DNA from: Sporosarcina sp. ANT_H38
Lineage (GTDB): Bacteria > Bacillota > Bacilli > Bacillales_A > Planococcaceae
Assembly (NCBI RefSeq): GCF_008369195.1
Contig: NZ_VOBC01000001.1
Span: forward strand, 2,526,573 to 2,590,572
Direction: 5' to 3'
DNA length: 64,000 bases
This document shows, piece after piece, positions 10,125-22,719 of this stretch; position 1 is the first letter of the stretch; every line of letters starts with the position of its first letter. The translations under genes and the position numbers were made by a program. Under the pieces are notes generated by a model, which saw nothing but the letters and a program-made list of their open reading frames with translations, had not been told where the DNA came from and searched no databases.

Positions 10125-10192
10125 CAATTTGCTTGTTCAACTGCAGTAATTCTAACGATGCTCTTTGTTGTGTAACTAGCATAATATTTGTA

Positions 10193-11170
10193 TTAAAAAT
10201 TTAGAACAGAGTCGTTACATCTCGCAATACAACTTCCCAACTTTCCAACGTCGAAATTTCCTCCTGAGACGATCACGCCGACTCGCGCAGCCGCAATTGG
10301 TAATTTCTTATTCATAACAGCCGCAATCGCCGCAGCTGCGGCCCCTTCAACAAGCAACTTCTCACGCTCTAACATGAAAAGAATCGCAGAAGATATTTCC
10401 TTTTCCGTCACTGTAATCATATCGTCTACATAATTACGAATGATATCCATCGTTACTTTACCAGGTTCTCTAACGCAAATACCTTCTGCAATCGTCGGTA
10501 AAAAGTGAGTCAAATTATTTTTTCTACCATGATAGGACGAAGCAATTGCAGGTGCATTTTCGGCCTGGACTCCAATCACTTTTACCGAAGGCCGGATTGT
10601 CTTCACAGCAAGTGCAGTCCCTGCGAGTAGACCCCCACCGCCTGCGGGTACAACAATCGTATCCAAATCAGGTTGCTGCTGCAACATTTCCATCGCAACA
10701 GTTGCCTGGCCCTCGATAATTGTTAGATCGTCGAATGGATGTATAAACGTCGCGCCTGTTGCTAGTTGTTCAGTTCGCGCAGCTTTATAAGCTTCATCAA
10801 AACTCTTTCCAACAAGCTTTACAATCGCTCCGTATTTCCGGGTTGCATCTACTTTTGCTGCTGGAGTCGTTTCAGGCATGAATATTGTAACTCGGGCTCC
10901 CACTTTACGTCCTGCCAATGCAACACCTTGTGCATGATTTCCCGCGGAAGCCGCAAGTAAACCTTTTGCGCATTCAGCTGCTGTCAGTTGAGAAATTTTA
11001 TTGAACGCACCGCGCACTTTAAACGACCCTGTCTTCTGTAAATTTTCAAGTTTCAAAAACACTTTGGATTGTGACCATTCATTCAAAGTCATAGATTGTT
11101 TAATAGGCGTGCGGTGAACGATTTCCGTTAAGCGTTCAAATGCTTCGAATAAGCGCGCTGTATTATACAA
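10193..11170 (-). CDS. ilvA: Threonine dehydratase without ACT domain, last gene of the ilv-leu operon
   Basis: The PLP fold-type II enzyme converts threonine to 2-oxobutyrate, the first step to isoleucine. The PLP lysine lies in KTGSFKVRGA (about residue 50), the phosphate loop is SAGNHAQG, and the glycine-rich AGGGGLLAG follows near 175. At 325 residues it lacks the C-terminal ACT-like regulatory domain of biosynthetic IlvA (usually over 400), so it resembles catabolic TdcB in architecture. The start is unclear. The annotated codon is TTG (complement of 11168-11170), but its spacing to AAAGGGAG is long; an ATT four codons earlier would have near-ideal spacing. It lies 36 bp after leuD, so it is probably co-transcribed and used for isoleucine synthesis. 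Confidence 0.85.
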   Translation of the reverse strand: MYNTARLFEAFERLTEIVHRTPIKQSMTLNEWSQSKVFLKLENLQKTGSFKVRGAFNKISQLTAAECAKGLLAASAGNHAQGVALAGRKVGARVTIFMPETTPAAKVDATRKYGAIVKLVGKSFDEAYKAARTEQLATGATFIHPFDDLTIIEGQATVAMEMLQQQPDLDTIVVPAGGGGLLAGTALAVKTIRPSVKVIGVQAENAPAIASSYHGRKNNLTHFLPTIAEGICVREPGKVTMDIIRNYVDDMITVTEKEISSAILFMLEREKLLVEGAAAAAIAAVMNKKLPIAAARVGVIVSGGNFDVGKLGSCIARCNDSVLNF

Positions 11171-11206
11171 ATCCCCAATTACACCATCTCCCTTTTAAGT
11201 CGATAT

Positions 11207-11797
11207 TTACGCCTTTTGAAGTTGCTTCTCATAGTTTGCAATTTGTTCTTCATATTTGAAGGTCAAGGATATTTCATCCCAACCATTTAATAACATTTCT
11301 TTATAGTACGGGTCTATATTAAACGAATAGGACTTGCCATCCTGCCCCGTTACCGTCTGTTCAACTAGATTTACTTCTACTGAATAGGGATTTCTTTGAC
11401 CATTTACTAACAACTCTTCTACTTCCGACATTTTCAACTTAATCGGAAGCAAGCCGTTTTTCATACAGTTATTATAGAAGATATCCGCAAAGCTTGGCGC
11501 GATGACGACATTGAATCCATAATCTAAAATTGACCATGGTGCATGTTCACGCGAGGAGCCGCAACCGAAGTTTTCTTGGGCGACGAGGATTTTAGATCCT
11601 TTGAACCGCTTATCATTCAAGATGAACTCTTCCACTTCGCTTCCGTCCGCGTGATGCCGCCAATGATAAAATAAATACTTCCCGAATCCAGTCCGTTCAA
11701 TTCGCTTCAAGAACTCTTTTGATATTATCTGATCGGTATCGACGTTTTTACGATCGAGCGGCGTTATAACGCTTACGACTTCATTAATCGGTTCCAT
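11207..11797 (-). CDS. leuD: 3-isopropylmalate dehydratase small subunit
   Basis: 196 residues, ATG start after TGAGGAGAGG. The sequence shows the small-subunit swivel domain: PLDRKNVDTDQIISKEFLKR at the N-terminus and the substrate-binding stretch FGCGSSREHAPW (about residues 75-90). It forms a heterodimer with LeuC and isomerises 2-isopropylmalate to 3-isopropylmalate in leucine synthesis, in the cytoplasm. It starts 19 bp after leuC ends, in the same operon. Confidence 0.96.
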   Translation of the reverse strand: MEPINEVVSVITPLDRKNVDTDQIISKEFLKRIERTGFGKYLFYHWRHHADGSEVEEFILNDKRFKGSKILVAQENFGCGSSREHAPWSILDYGFNVVIAPSFADIFYNNCMKNGLLPIKLKMSEVEELLVNGQRNPYSVEVNLVEQTVTGQDGKSYSFNIDPYYKEMLLNGWDEISLTFKYEEQIANYEKQLQKA

Positions 11798-11816
11798 CTA
11801 ATCATCCTCTCCTCAG

Positions 11817-13226
11817 TTATGCATGCACCGCTTGTAATTCACGTACATCTACAAAATGACCCGCAATTGCTGAAGCCGCTGCCATGGCCGGGCTTACAAG
11901 ATGTGTACGTGCCCCCATTCCTTGACGTCCTTCAAAATTCCGATTCGAAGTAGAAGCGCATCGTTCTCCTGCTGGCACAACATCATCATTCATCGCTAGA
12001 CACATACTGCAACCAGATTCCCGCCACTCGAAACCAGCTTCAAGAAATACGGCATCAAGGCCTTCATCTTCCGCCTGCATTTTAACTGTGCGTGATCCAG
12101 GTACGACGATTGCCGTAACAGAGGGGTGAACTTTCTTCCCTTCAATCACTTTTGCCGCTGCACGCAGATCGCTTATTCTCGCGTTCGTACACGAACCTAT
12201 GAATACGTGCTGGATGTCAATGGACGTCAACGGAACTCCTTCTTCAAGGCCCATATAAGTTAGTGCCTGTTTCAGTGCGTCTTTATCAGATTCCACTTTA
12301 AAGTCCCGCGCGTAAGGCACACTAGCTGAAATACCAGAGCCCATTGAAGGGTTGGTTCCCCAAGTCACGAACGGTTCGATTTCACCCGCGTTCATTTCAA
12401 GAACAGTATCATACGCCGCGCCCTCATCTGTAGCCAGTGACAACCAATATGCCGCGGCTTCATCAAAAGCTTCAGCTTCCGGAACATATCTACGATTTTT
12501 TAAATAGGCAATAGTCGTTTCATCCGGGCTTATTAAACCGGCTTTTGCACCTGCTTCAATAGACATATTACAAACGGTCATCCGTTCTTCCATCGTGAAA
12601 TTGCGGATTGCTTCACCTGTAAATTCGACAATATGACCTGTGCCCATATCGATGCCGTATTTAGCAATAATCGCTAAAATAACATCTTTCGCAGCTACAC
12701 CAAATCCAAGATCCCCGTTAATGCGGATTTCCATCGTTTTCGGTTTTGATTGCCACAATGTTTGTGTTGAAAGAACATGCTCAACTTCACTTGTACCGAT
12801 GCCGAATGCAATTGCCCCGAACGCACCATGTGTAGATGTATGGCTATCGCCGCAGACAATTGTTTTGCCAGGTTGCGTCAATCCAAGTTCTGGCCCAATA
12901 ATATGGACAATCCCTTGATCTGGATGATCCATATTCGCAAGAGGAATTCCGAATTCATCACAATTCGTTTGTAATGTGTTGATTTGTTTTCGTGCAATCG
13001 GATCTTTAATCGCATCGCGGTTTCGTGTTGGAACGTTATGATCCATCGTCGCAAAACAGAGGTCGGGTCTGCGCACAGTACGATTCGCAAGTCGCAGCCC
13101 TTCAAATGCCTGCGGAGAAGTTACTTCATGCAATAAATGAAGATCGATATAGAGCAAATCAGGCTTCCCTTGTTCTTCGTATACGATATGCTGATTCCAG
13201 ATTTTCTCGATAATATTTTGTGCCAT
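11817..13226 (-). CDS. leuC: 3-isopropylmalate dehydratase large subunit
   Basis: 469 residues, normal for the family. The aconitase-type [4Fe-4S] ligands are visible as Cys in [10 protein letters not shown] (about residue 348) and the pair in [10 protein letters not shown] (about 408-411). Active-site phrases [14 protein letters not shown] and MDHNVPT are intact. ATG start with GAGAGGGAGGG upstream. It partners LeuD; the gene lies 35 bp downstream of leuB. Confidence 0.96.
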   Translation of the reverse strand: MAQNIIEKIWNQHIVYEEQGKPDLLYIDLHLLHEVTSPQAFEGLRLANRTVRRPDLCFATMDHNVPTRNRDAIKDPIARKQINTLQTNCDEFGIPLANMDHPDQGIVHIIGPELGLTQPGKTIVCGDSHTSTHGAFGAIAFGIGTSEVEHVLSTQTLWQSKPKTMEIRINGDLGFGVAAKDVILAIIAKYGIDMGTGHIVEFTGEAIRNFTMEERMTVCNMSIEAGAKAGLISPDETTIAYLKNRRYVPEAEAFDEAAAYWLSLATDEGAAYDTVLEMNAGEIEPFVTWGTNPSMGSGISASVPYARDFKVESDKDALKQALTYMGLEEGVPLTSIDIQHVFIGSCTNARISDLRAAAKVIEGKKVHPSVTAIVVPGSRTVKMQAEDEGLDAVFLEAGFEWRESGCSMCLAMNDDVVPAGERCASTSNRNFEGRQGMGARTHLVSPAMAAASAIAGHFVDVRELQAVHA

Positions 13227-13261
13227 ATGGCAGCCCTCCCTCTCTTATCAAATGAATGAAG

Positions 13262-14362
13262 TTAAACATATGAAAACATAATGCTATTTGAGACGAATTG
13301 TGTATCAAGTTCGCCAATGACTTTGTCCGTCCATTCTTTTGTTGATAAAACCCGGTTACCAGGTTCTACAAGATCCGCTGTGAAGAAACCGTCTTCGAAC
13401 ACCGTGTTAACTGCTTCTTCAATTGCTGATGCTTCCGTATCCAGGTTAAATGAATACTTCAACATCATTGCAACAGATAGAATCGCTGCCGCTGGATTTG
13501 CCAATCCGAGTCCCGCAATTTCAGGTGCGGAACCATGGACAGGCTCGTATAGACCAAATCCGTCCGAACGAATACTCGCTGATGGAAGTACGCCTAATGA
13601 TCCCGTAATGACGGATGCTTCATCACTCAAAATGTCCCCAAACATATTTTCCGTAACGACAACATCAAATGCTGCCGGGTTTGTAATCAGTTTCATAGCA
13701 GTAGAATCGACTAACATATGCTCCACTTCAATATCGGGATAAGCTTTCTTTTTCTCTTCAACAACTTCACGCCATAACTTACTCGTTTCAAGCACATTTG
13801 CTTTATCAACAGAAGCAACTTTTCCTCTGCGCAAGCGAGCAATTTCAAACGCTTTTACAACAATACGTTCAATCTCTTCGCGTGAATAAACGAGTGAATC
13901 CACTGCAGCATCTGCCGTCCGTCGACTCGGTTCTCCGAAATACAGACCGCCTGTCAATTCCCTTACAATCATCATATCTACGTTTTTCGCCACTTCTTCT
14001 TTTAGAGGAGATGCATGGAGCAAGGATGGCACAGCTTTCACAGGCCGAAGATTTGCAAACAAGTCGAAATGTTTTCGAATTGCAAGTAGTCCTTTTTCCG
14101 GTCTCATTGCCGAAGGATTTTGATCCCATTTCGGACCGCCTACAGCGCCAAGAAGTACTGCTTCACTCGCTTCACAAAGTGCTACTGTTTCATCTGGAAG
14201 CGGATTTTGATGTTTATCAATTGCAGCGCCGCCAATCACTCCGTATTCTATATGGAATGTGTGGTTAAAACGTCTTGCAATCACTTCAAGCACTTTCACT
14301 GCAGCTTCAGTCACTTCTGGGCCGATTCCATCACCTGGTAATACTGCTACTTTCTTCTCCAT
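13262..14362 (-). CDS. leuB: 3-isopropylmalate dehydrogenase
   Basis: 366 residues with ATG start behind AGGAGGAG. The N-terminal VLPGDGIGPEV, the substrate arginines in the region RELTGGLYFGEP, and the Mg-binding aspartates in NMFGDILSDEAS are the usual isocitrate/isopropylmalate dehydrogenase landmarks. It oxidises and decarboxylates 3-isopropylmalate using NAD+. The 164-bp gap to upstream leuA carries a dispersed repeat, unusual inside a compact operon. Confidence 0.96.
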   Translation of the reverse strand: MEKKVAVLPGDGIGPEVTEAAVKVLEVIARRFNHTFHIEYGVIGGAAIDKHQNPLPDETVALCEASEAVLLGAVGGPKWDQNPSAMRPEKGLLAIRKHFDLFANLRPVKAVPSLLHASPLKEEVAKNVDMMIVRELTGGLYFGEPSRRTADAAVDSLVYSREEIERIVVKAFEIARLRRGKVASVDKANVLETSKLWREVVEEKKKAYPDIEVEHMLVDSTAMKLITNPAAFDVVVTENMFGDILSDEASVITGSLGVLPSASIRSDGFGLYEPVHGSAPEIAGLGLANPAAAILSVAMMLKYSFNLDTEASAIEEAVNTVFEDGFFTADLVEPGNRVLSTKEWTDKVIGELDTQFVSNSIMFSYV

Positions 14363-14420
14363 AGAACTTCTCCTCCTTATTGTTTTTGAATCTATTCTCG
14401 CTAACTATAAAATTTGAGAT

Positions 14421-14494
14421 AAAGATTCCCTTCAAATCCTCTTCGGCTACCCGGTGTCCAGTTACTGGACACTGTAAGGCGCCTTCGCTTGGTT
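14421..14494. repeat. Dispersed intergenic repeat (ACCCGGTGTCC family) between leuA and leuB
   Basis: The core CGGCTACCCGGTGTCC, the palindrome GTGTCCAGT-T-ACTGGACAC and the tail AAGGCGCCTTCGCT reappear almost unchanged at 56003-56054, and the first part again near 57101. The left flank (AGATTCCCTTCAAATCC) resembles 31340-31360. It is non-coding and lies in the leader of leuB, where it could alter mRNA processing. Confidence 0.75.
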
Positions 14495-14526
14495 TATGCA
14501 GATATTCATATGCTCAATGTATATAG

Positions 14527-17231
<2,705 letters not shown>

Positions 17232-17747
17232 TTATTTTAAAATGGATAACTGAGGTAATTGGACTTTCTGTGTTTCGCGAACAAATGCCGTAGCACCTGT
17301 TCTTGTCAATTCTTTAATGCCATAAGGTCTGAGCAAATCGATAAATGCCTCAATCTTTTCTGGATTTCCGATTACTTGGTACGTGACGACATTTTTTCCA
17401 GTGTCGATAACCGTTGCTCGGAATGGCTCGATGATGCTGTTCATTTCACTTCTAACATGCGGAGGTGAAATGACTTTTACTAATGCAAGCTCTCGCATAA
17501 CGATGGCTTTATCCGTGATGTCATTGACTTTAAGAACATCAATTTGTTTTTGCAGCTGTTTGACGAGCTGTTCAATTTTCCGTTCGTCTTCTACATTGAC
17601 GATGAACGTCATTTTGGACCGACCTGCTATTTCTGTGTGTCCGACTGTGATACTTTCGATATTGAACTGCCTTTTCATCAGCAAGCCAGTCACCCTGTTG
17701 AGTACGCCACTTTGGTTGATAACAGTTACTGTAATAACTCGTTTCAT
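17232..17747 (-). CDS. ilvN: Acetolactate synthase small (regulatory) subunit
   Basis: 171 residues with an N-terminal ACT domain ([20 protein letters not shown], residues about 3-75) and the usual C-terminal small-subunit domain. It binds valine and activates and feedback-regulates IlvB. The start codon overlaps the ilvB stop as ATGA, so translation is probably coupled. The Bacillus literature also calls this gene ilvH. Confidence 0.95.
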   Translation of the reverse strand: MKRVITVTVINQSGVLNRVTGLLMKRQFNIESITVGHTEIAGRSKMTFIVNVEDERKIEQLVKQLQKQIDVLKVNDITDKAIVMRELALVKVISPPHVRSEMNSIIEPFRATVIDTGKNVVTYQVIGNPEKIEAFIDLLRPYGIKELTRTGATAFVRETQKVQLPQLSILK

Positions 17748-19510
17748 AGTTTACTCACCCCGATCATTTCATGTAGTCCCCTACCTGGTGCAACCATCGG
17801 ATAGACGTTTTCTAGTTGTTTCACACGACAGTCGATGAGAACGGGTTCATCAGACAACAGTGCTTCTTGGAATACAGCTTCCGCTTCTTCCAATGTGTCA
17901 ATCCGATAGCCTTTAATGTCATACGCCTCTGCTAATTTCACAAAGTTCGGTTGAACAGGCATCAACGATTGGGAGTAACGCTTTTCATAAAACGTTTCTT
18001 GCCACTGGCGAACCATACCGAGACAGCCATTGTTCAGAATGATGATTTTGACCGGAATGCGCATTTCTTGTAACAGCGATAACTCCTGTGCTGTCATTTG
18101 GAAACCTGCATCTCCGACAATTGCAATGACACGAGCATCAGGTTTGGCAATTTGCGCCCCTATTGCCGCTGGGAAGCCGAAGCCCATTGTGCCAAGTCCA
18201 CCTGATGTCACCCAATGATCTGGATTATTCAGTGAATAATATTGAGCCGTCCACATCTGATGCTGTCCAACATCTGTTGTGACGACTGCATCGCCTTTTG
18301 TAATACGGTGGATAATTTCAAGTGCTTGTTGCGGAAGGATTGTTCCTTCGTCATCATTGTCATACCATAACGGGAATTTCTCGGCCGATTCTTTTAAGTA
18401 TGTCAACCAAGTTTCTGTTTCTGGTGAAACAAATTGTTGTTTCAAAAGTGCTTGCAGTGCTTCTTTAGCGTCTGCCACGATTGGAATTTCTGTTGGTACA
18501 TTTTTACCGATTTCAGCAGGATCGATATCGATGTGGATAATTTTCGCATTCGGTGCGAATGTTGCCAGATTGCCTGTCAGTCTATCGTCAAAACGAGCCC
18601 CGATATTGACAAGTACATCACATTCACTAATTGCCATATTGGATGTAACCGTTCCGTGCATGCCTGCCATACCTAGGAATAGTTCATGATCACCACGGAT
18701 ACTGCCGAGACCAAGAAGTGTATTCGTTACAGGAATCTTATGTTTTTCTACGAGTTCTTTTAATTCATCCATCGCCTTAGCATGCAGGATACCTGCACCT
18801 GCCAAGATCAGTGGTTTTGTTGCTTGAGAGATGGCTTCTGCCGCTTTTTGTATTTGTAAATAGTTCGGAGTCGTTGTCGGCTGATAACCCGGTAAATCTA
18901 CTTCTGCATCCATGTCTTCAGTTGGAACGAAGAGCCCCGTTGCAATGTTCTTAGGGATGTCAACAAGTACGGGTCCTGGGCGACCTGTTGAAGCAATATG
19001 GAATGCTTCTTTGATAATTCTCGGGAAATCGGCTACATCCTTCACTTGGTAGTTATGCTTTGTAATTGGCTGTGTAATCCCGATAATATCCGCTTCTTGA
19101 AATGCATCCGTACCGATGACTGCATTTGCAACTTGACCAGTGAATATGACGAGTGGCAGTGAATCCATCATGGCATCCGTAATCCCTGTCACTAAGTTCG
19201 TCGCTCCCGGTCCGGATGTCGCAATAACGACACCAGGCTTTCCTGATACGCGGGCATATCCTTCAGCCGCATGAATCGCGCCTTGTTCGTGACGTGCAAG
19301 CACGTGGGAAATGGGATTTTGATACAATGCGTCATAAATCGGTAAAACTGCTCCTCCAGGATAACCAAAAATAACATCGACACCCTGGTCCTTCAAAGCT
19401 TGAATGAGTAACGCAGACCCATTTTTCGGTTGTTCGGACTGTTGTGGTTCGAGTACAGTTTCATGGACCATTTCCTGTGCCGCTTGCCTCGTTTGAACTT
19501 CAGCATTCAT
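17744..19510 (-). CDS. ilvB: Acetolactate synthase large (catalytic) subunit
   Basis: 588 residues, ATG behind GAGGAGGAG. The thiamine-diphosphate enzyme shows the N-terminal activating glutamate in [16 protein letters not shown] and the C-terminal ThDP/Mg motif [15 protein letters not shown]...[11 protein letters not shown]. The N-terminal ~25 residues are a variable extension. It makes acetolactate and acetohydroxybutyrate, the committed step for all branched-chain amino acids. Expression lies behind the T-box leader at 19563-19845. Confidence 0.96.
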   Translation of the reverse strand: MNAEVQTRQAAQEMVHETVLEPQQSEQPKNGSALLIQALKDQGVDVIFGYPGGAVLPIYDALYQNPISHVLARHEQGAIHAAEGYARVSGKPGVVIATSGPGATNLVTGITDAMMDSLPLVIFTGQVANAVIGTDAFQEADIIGITQPITKHNYQVKDVADFPRIIKEAFHIASTGRPGPVLVDIPKNIATGLFVPTEDMDAEVDLPGYQPTTTPNYLQIQKAAEAISQATKPLILAGAGILHAKAMDELKELVEKHKIPVTNTLLGLGSIRGDHELFLGMAGMHGTVTSNMAISECDVLVNIGARFDDRLTGNLATFAPNAKIIHIDIDPAEIGKNVPTEIPIVADAKEALQALLKQQFVSPETETWLTYLKESAEKFPLWYDNDDEGTILPQQALEIIHRITKGDAVVTTDVGQHQMWTAQYYSLNNPDHWVTSGGLGTMGFGFPAAIGAQIAKPDARVIAIVGDAGFQMTAQELSLLQEMRIPVKIIILNNGCLGMVRQWQETFYEKRYSQSLMPVQPNFVKLAEAYDIKGYRIDTLEEAEAVFQEALLSDEPVLIDCRVKQLENVYPMVAPGRGLHEMIGVSKL

Positions 19511-19562
19511 CTAATAACTCCTCCTCACTTTAATTTCGGAATAATTAATCTTTAAATCGCAA

Positions 19563-19845
19563 GAAAAAAGTCTTTTCATCCCACGCAAAGAACTTCTTCT
19601 TTACATAGGGATGAAAAAACTTTTCATGGTACCACCCTTGTTCGCAGCAATCTAGCCGCCTCATGAATAGACTACGTCTATTCTATTTATAACGAGCGTA
19701 GATTTCTCTGCGCCCGGGACTGCCTACTATAATTTCAGCAATCCACTCCGAGGTGATGTCGCAACTAGTTGTATTACCGGCTTCCAGCATTACCGGCTCT
19801 CTGTGAATACAGGTTCTAGTTACTTTTGCCCCATCATTGATTTTC
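19563..19845 (-). promoter_or_regulatory. T-box leader controlling ilvB and downstream genes
   Basis: On the minus strand, the T-box core AAGGGTGGTACCATG lies at 19625-19639. It is followed by the terminator TTTTCATCCC...GGGATGAAAA with a T run (19563-19617), which the antiterminator would disrupt. Upstream, AGTA, the AGAGAGCCGGTAATGCTGGAAG-type Stem I apex (split over two arms) and GGAGTGG match Stem I landmarks. The specifier is either ATC (Ile, complement of 19755-19757, followed by the usual A) or CTC (Leu, 19750-19752). I favour ATC on position but cannot decide. The leader begins right after the ilvD stop, so it acts inside the operon. Confidence 0.9.
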
Positions 19846-19849
19846 ACTA

Positions 19850-21538
19850 TTAGATTTTCATAACCCCGCCTGTACTTGCAGAAGTGACAAGCGCTGAATA
19901 TCTTGCTAAATAGCCTTTTTTAATTTTAGGTTCGAATGGTTTTAAGTGTACTCTACGTTTTTCGAGCTCTTCATCAGAAACTTCGAGTTCAATCGTGCGG
20001 TTTGTTAAATCAATTGAGATGATATCACCATTCTCGACTAATGCGATAGGTCCGCCTTCAGCCGCTTCAGGTGAAATGTGACCAATCGATATACCTCGGG
20101 ATGCCCCTGAGAAACGTCCGTCTGTAATGAGTGCTACTTTCGTTGCCAGCCCACGTCCTGCAATTGCAGCAGTCGGTGCGAGCATTTCCGGCATACCCGG
20201 TCCGCCTTTCGGACCTTCGTAACGAATAACAACAACATCGCCCGCTTTTACTGTTCCGTTGTCGATTCCTTCTTGTGTATCTTCCTGGGATTCAAACACG
20301 ATGGCTTTTCCTCGGAACTCAGTAATCGATGGGTCAACGGCTCCTACTTTAATGACGCCGCCGTCTGGAGCAATATTACCGAATAGGACGGACAAGCCAC
20401 CTACTGGACTGTATGCATTATCATGACGTCGAATGACTTCGTCATTGAGAATATGTGAGTCTTTTACATTTTCATAGAGTGATTTTCCGGTAATCGTCAT
20501 CCTATCCGGATGAACGGCTCCTTCAATTTCACATAGCTCTTTAATAATTGCGCTGACGCCGCCTGCAAGATGGACATCGTGCATCGTATAGTCAGATGAT
20601 GGACTGATTTTGGACAAATACGGAATCCGTTTAGCAACTTCGTTGATATCCCGGACATCATATTCGATTTCTGCTTCGTGTGCGATGGCAAGTGTATGAA
20701 GGACAGTATTTGTTGAACCGCCCATTGCCATATCAAGTGCAAATGCATCATCGATTGTTTCTTTCGTTATAATGTCACGCGGCTTAATATCTTCTTTCAC
20801 CATACGAACAAGGTGTTCCGCTGCTTCTTTAATGAGTCGATGACGTTCATCCGAAGTAGCGAGTATCGTTCCATTACCCGGAACTGTAACTCCCAACATT
20901 TCCATAAGTGAGTTCATGGAGTTCGCTGTGAACATGCCTGAACATGATCCACATGACGGGCAAGCACTCTGTTCAATGTCGAGCAATTCTTCAGCTGTCA
21001 TCGTACCTTGTTTGTAAGCTCCAACACCCTCGAATACCGAAACGAGAGATAAAGGCTTACCAGTCGATGATACACCGCCCTCCATCGGTCCGCCTGAGAC
21101 GAAAACGGATGGGACGTTCGTTCGAACTGCTGCCATCAACATGCCTGGCGTAATTTTGTCGCAGTTTGGAATATAGAATACGCCGTCGAACCAGTGAGCG
21201 TTAATAACCGTTTCTGCAGAGTCTGCGATGAGTTCACGACTTGGTAATGAATACCGCATACCGATATGTCCCATCGCAATTCCATCGTCAACACCGATCG
21301 TGTTGAACTCGAATGGAATCCCACCTGCTTCACGAATCGCCTCTTTGACGACTTCTGCAAATTTATTCAAATGCATATGACCAGGAATAATATCAATATA
21401 TGAATTACAGACACCGATGAAAGGTTTATGCATATCTTTCATTCTAACGCCTGTAGCGTACAGCAAACTTCTATGCGGTGCACGGTCTACACCTTTTTTA
21501 ATCATGTCACTTCTCATTGGTTTTTCCAGTGTACTCAC
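19850..21538 (-). CDS. ilvD: Dihydroxy-acid dehydratase
   Basis: 562 residues, full length. Iron-sulfur and substrate motifs are present: [11 protein letters not shown] (about residue 45), [13 protein letters not shown] (about 120), [19 protein letters not shown] (about 190) and GRFSGASRG near 470. It dehydrates dihydroxyacids to 2-oxoacids in the valine and isoleucine pathways. The annotated GTG overlaps the GATGAGGGG ribosome binding site, so the true start may be a few codons downstream (Met-8 aligns with the start of known proteins). It precedes the T-box, so it escapes T-box attenuation. Confidence 0.95.
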   Translation of the reverse strand: MSTLEKPMRSDMIKKGVDRAPHRSLLYATGVRMKDMHKPFIGVCNSYIDIIPGHMHLNKFAEVVKEAIREAGGIPFEFNTIGVDDGIAMGHIGMRYSLPSRELIADSAETVINAHWFDGVFYIPNCDKITPGMLMAAVRTNVPSVFVSGGPMEGGVSSTGKPLSLVSVFEGVGAYKQGTMTAEELLDIEQSACPSCGSCSGMFTANSMNSLMEMLGVTVPGNGTILATSDERHRLIKEAAEHLVRMVKEDIKPRDIITKETIDDAFALDMAMGGSTNTVLHTLAIAHEAEIEYDVRDINEVAKRIPYLSKISPSSDYTMHDVHLAGGVSAIIKELCEIEGAVHPDRMTITGKSLYENVKDSHILNDEVIRRHDNAYSPVGGLSVLFGNIAPDGGVIKVGAVDPSITEFRGKAIVFESQEDTQEGIDNGTVKAGDVVVIRYEGPKGGPGMPEMLAPTAAIAGRGLATKVALITDGRFSGASRGISIGHISPEAAEGGPIALVENGDIISIDLTNRTIELEVSDEELEKRRVHLKPFEPKIKKGYLARYSALVTSASTGGVMKI

Positions 21539-21635
21539 CCCTCATCAAATCACTTACATGTTGGTACTCTGTTAATCTTGTTGTCTAGGTTATGTAGTTT
21601 GTGAATTGAATCACGAACTGAATTGGATTGATGTC

Positions 21636-21664
21636 ATCATATCTTGGAAATCCATTGTAGTCAA
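21636..21664 (-). promoter_or_regulatory. Sigma-A promoter of ilvD
   Basis: On the minus strand, TTGACT (21659-21664), a 17-bp spacer and TATGAT (21636-21641) make a near-consensus promoter. It predicts a leader of roughly 90 nt before ilvD. Confidence 0.8.
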
Positions 21665-21674
21665 CAGTGTTTTT

Positions 21675-21693
21675 AAAATTGTTAATCAATTTT
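21675..21693. promoter_or_regulatory. Inverted repeat, possible CodY-type operator upstream of ilvD
   Basis: AAAATTG-TTAAT-CAATTTT is a perfect 7-bp inverted repeat directly upstream of the ilvD -35 element. Its 15-bp core differs from the CodY consensus (AATTTTCNGAAAATT) at about five positions, so CodY binding is only a possibility. Confidence 0.4.
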
Positions 21694-21842
21694 GAATAGT
21701 ACATTTAAATGTATCCGCTTACATGTCAGTTATACTGCGATATATCACATATAGCACATTTTCAAAAAAATTATTTTATTTTTCACGAATTCAATTTTCA
21801 ACGATTTTTTTCAGGATTGGTACTTTTAAATTACGAGATCAA

Positions 21843-21882
21843 TAGCGTAAGTGCCTTGGTCAGGAGCGACAGTCTAAACGCG
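21843..21882. repeat. Partial copy of Bacillaceae AAGCGTAAGCGCC repeat
   Basis: TAGCGTAAGTGCCTTGGTCAGGAGCGACA is a shortened version of the repeat seen at 24629-24750 (GAAAAGCGTAAGCGCCTTGGT). It is non-coding and lies between the haem-transport operon terminator and ilvD. Confidence 0.6.
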
Positions 21883-21918
21883 AAAAAAGCCACTCCAGAG
21901 TTGTTTACTGGAGTGGCT
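21883..21918 (-). terminator. Terminator of the haem-uptake operon
   Basis: AGCCACTCCAG pairs perfectly with CTGGAGTGGCT; on the minus strand it is followed by TTTTTT. It lies 30 bp past the ATPase stop codon. Confidence 0.9.
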
Positions 21919-21948
21919 ACTTATGTGGACAACAGTCATCCACTCGAT

Positions 21949-22719
21949 TCAAATCCCTATAGGAATGATGTACATCCCTGTTTCTTCATCATTTTTCACA
22001 ACTACGTCAACTCCGTAAATCTCTTTTACGGTTTGAACGGTGATGACCTCACTTGGTGTACCTTTAGCGACAATTTTTCCTTCTTTCATCGCAATAATCG
22101 TGTCACTGTAACGTATCGCCTGATTAATGTCGTGTAAAACCATGACGATTGACATACCATGCGTGCGATTCAAGCCCTTGATCAGTTCCAATAATTCATA
22201 TTGGTAATAAATATCAAGATAAGTCGTCGGTTCATCTAATAGTAGAAAGGGCGTTTTTTGCGCTAAGGCCATTGCAATCCAGACGCGCTGCATTTGACCT
22301 CCAGATAATTCGTCAATTGGTACTTTTCGCTTATCCGTCAGATTGGTACACGCAAGCGCCCATTCAATTGCCTGTTGATCTTCCTCAGTTGCTGAAGTGA
22401 ACAGACTCTTATATGGAATCCGCCCATAACTTGTTAGTTTTTCAACGGTCATATCGTGCGGGGCATTATTTTGCTGGTGTACAACGGCTAATTTTTTCGC
22501 CAGTTCTTTCGGTTTAAAATCAGCAAGTGATTTGCCCTCTAATAGAACTCGTCCACTTTGCGGATGATTATTATTGGCCATCACGCTAAGTAATGTCGAT
22601 TTCCCACAACCATTTGGTCCGATAATCGTCGTCACTTTCCCACTATCAATCGTGCTGTTGACACTATGTAATGTATTTACTTTTTTATCGTAGGAAAAAG
22701 TTATATCCTTAATGTCCAT
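21949..22719 (-). CDS. Iron-chelate/haem ABC transporter ATPase (FecE/FhuC type)
   Basis: Walker A GPNGCGKST, signature LSGGQMQRVWIAMAL, Walker B FLLLDEPTTYLD and switch His in MVLHDINQA are intact. I prefer the ATG at 22719 (MDIKDITFSYD), behind AGAAAGAG, over the GTG at 22731; either way it overlaps the permease gene. It powers the IsdE-permease importer at the inner face of the membrane. As the last gene of the operon it is followed by a strong terminator. Confidence 0.9.
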   Translation of the reverse strand: MDIKDITFSYDKKVNTLHSVNSTIDSGKVTTIIGPNGCGKSTLLSVMANNNHPQSGRVLLEGKSLADFKPKELAKKLAVVHQQNNAPHDMTVEKLTSYGRIPYKSLFTSATEEDQQAIEWALACTNLTDKRKVPIDELSGGQMQRVWIAMALAQKTPFLLLDEPTTYLDIYYQYELLELIKGLNRTHGMSIVMVLHDINQAIRYSDTIIAMKEGKIVAKGTPSEVITVQTVKEIYGVDVVVKNDEETGMYIIPIGI

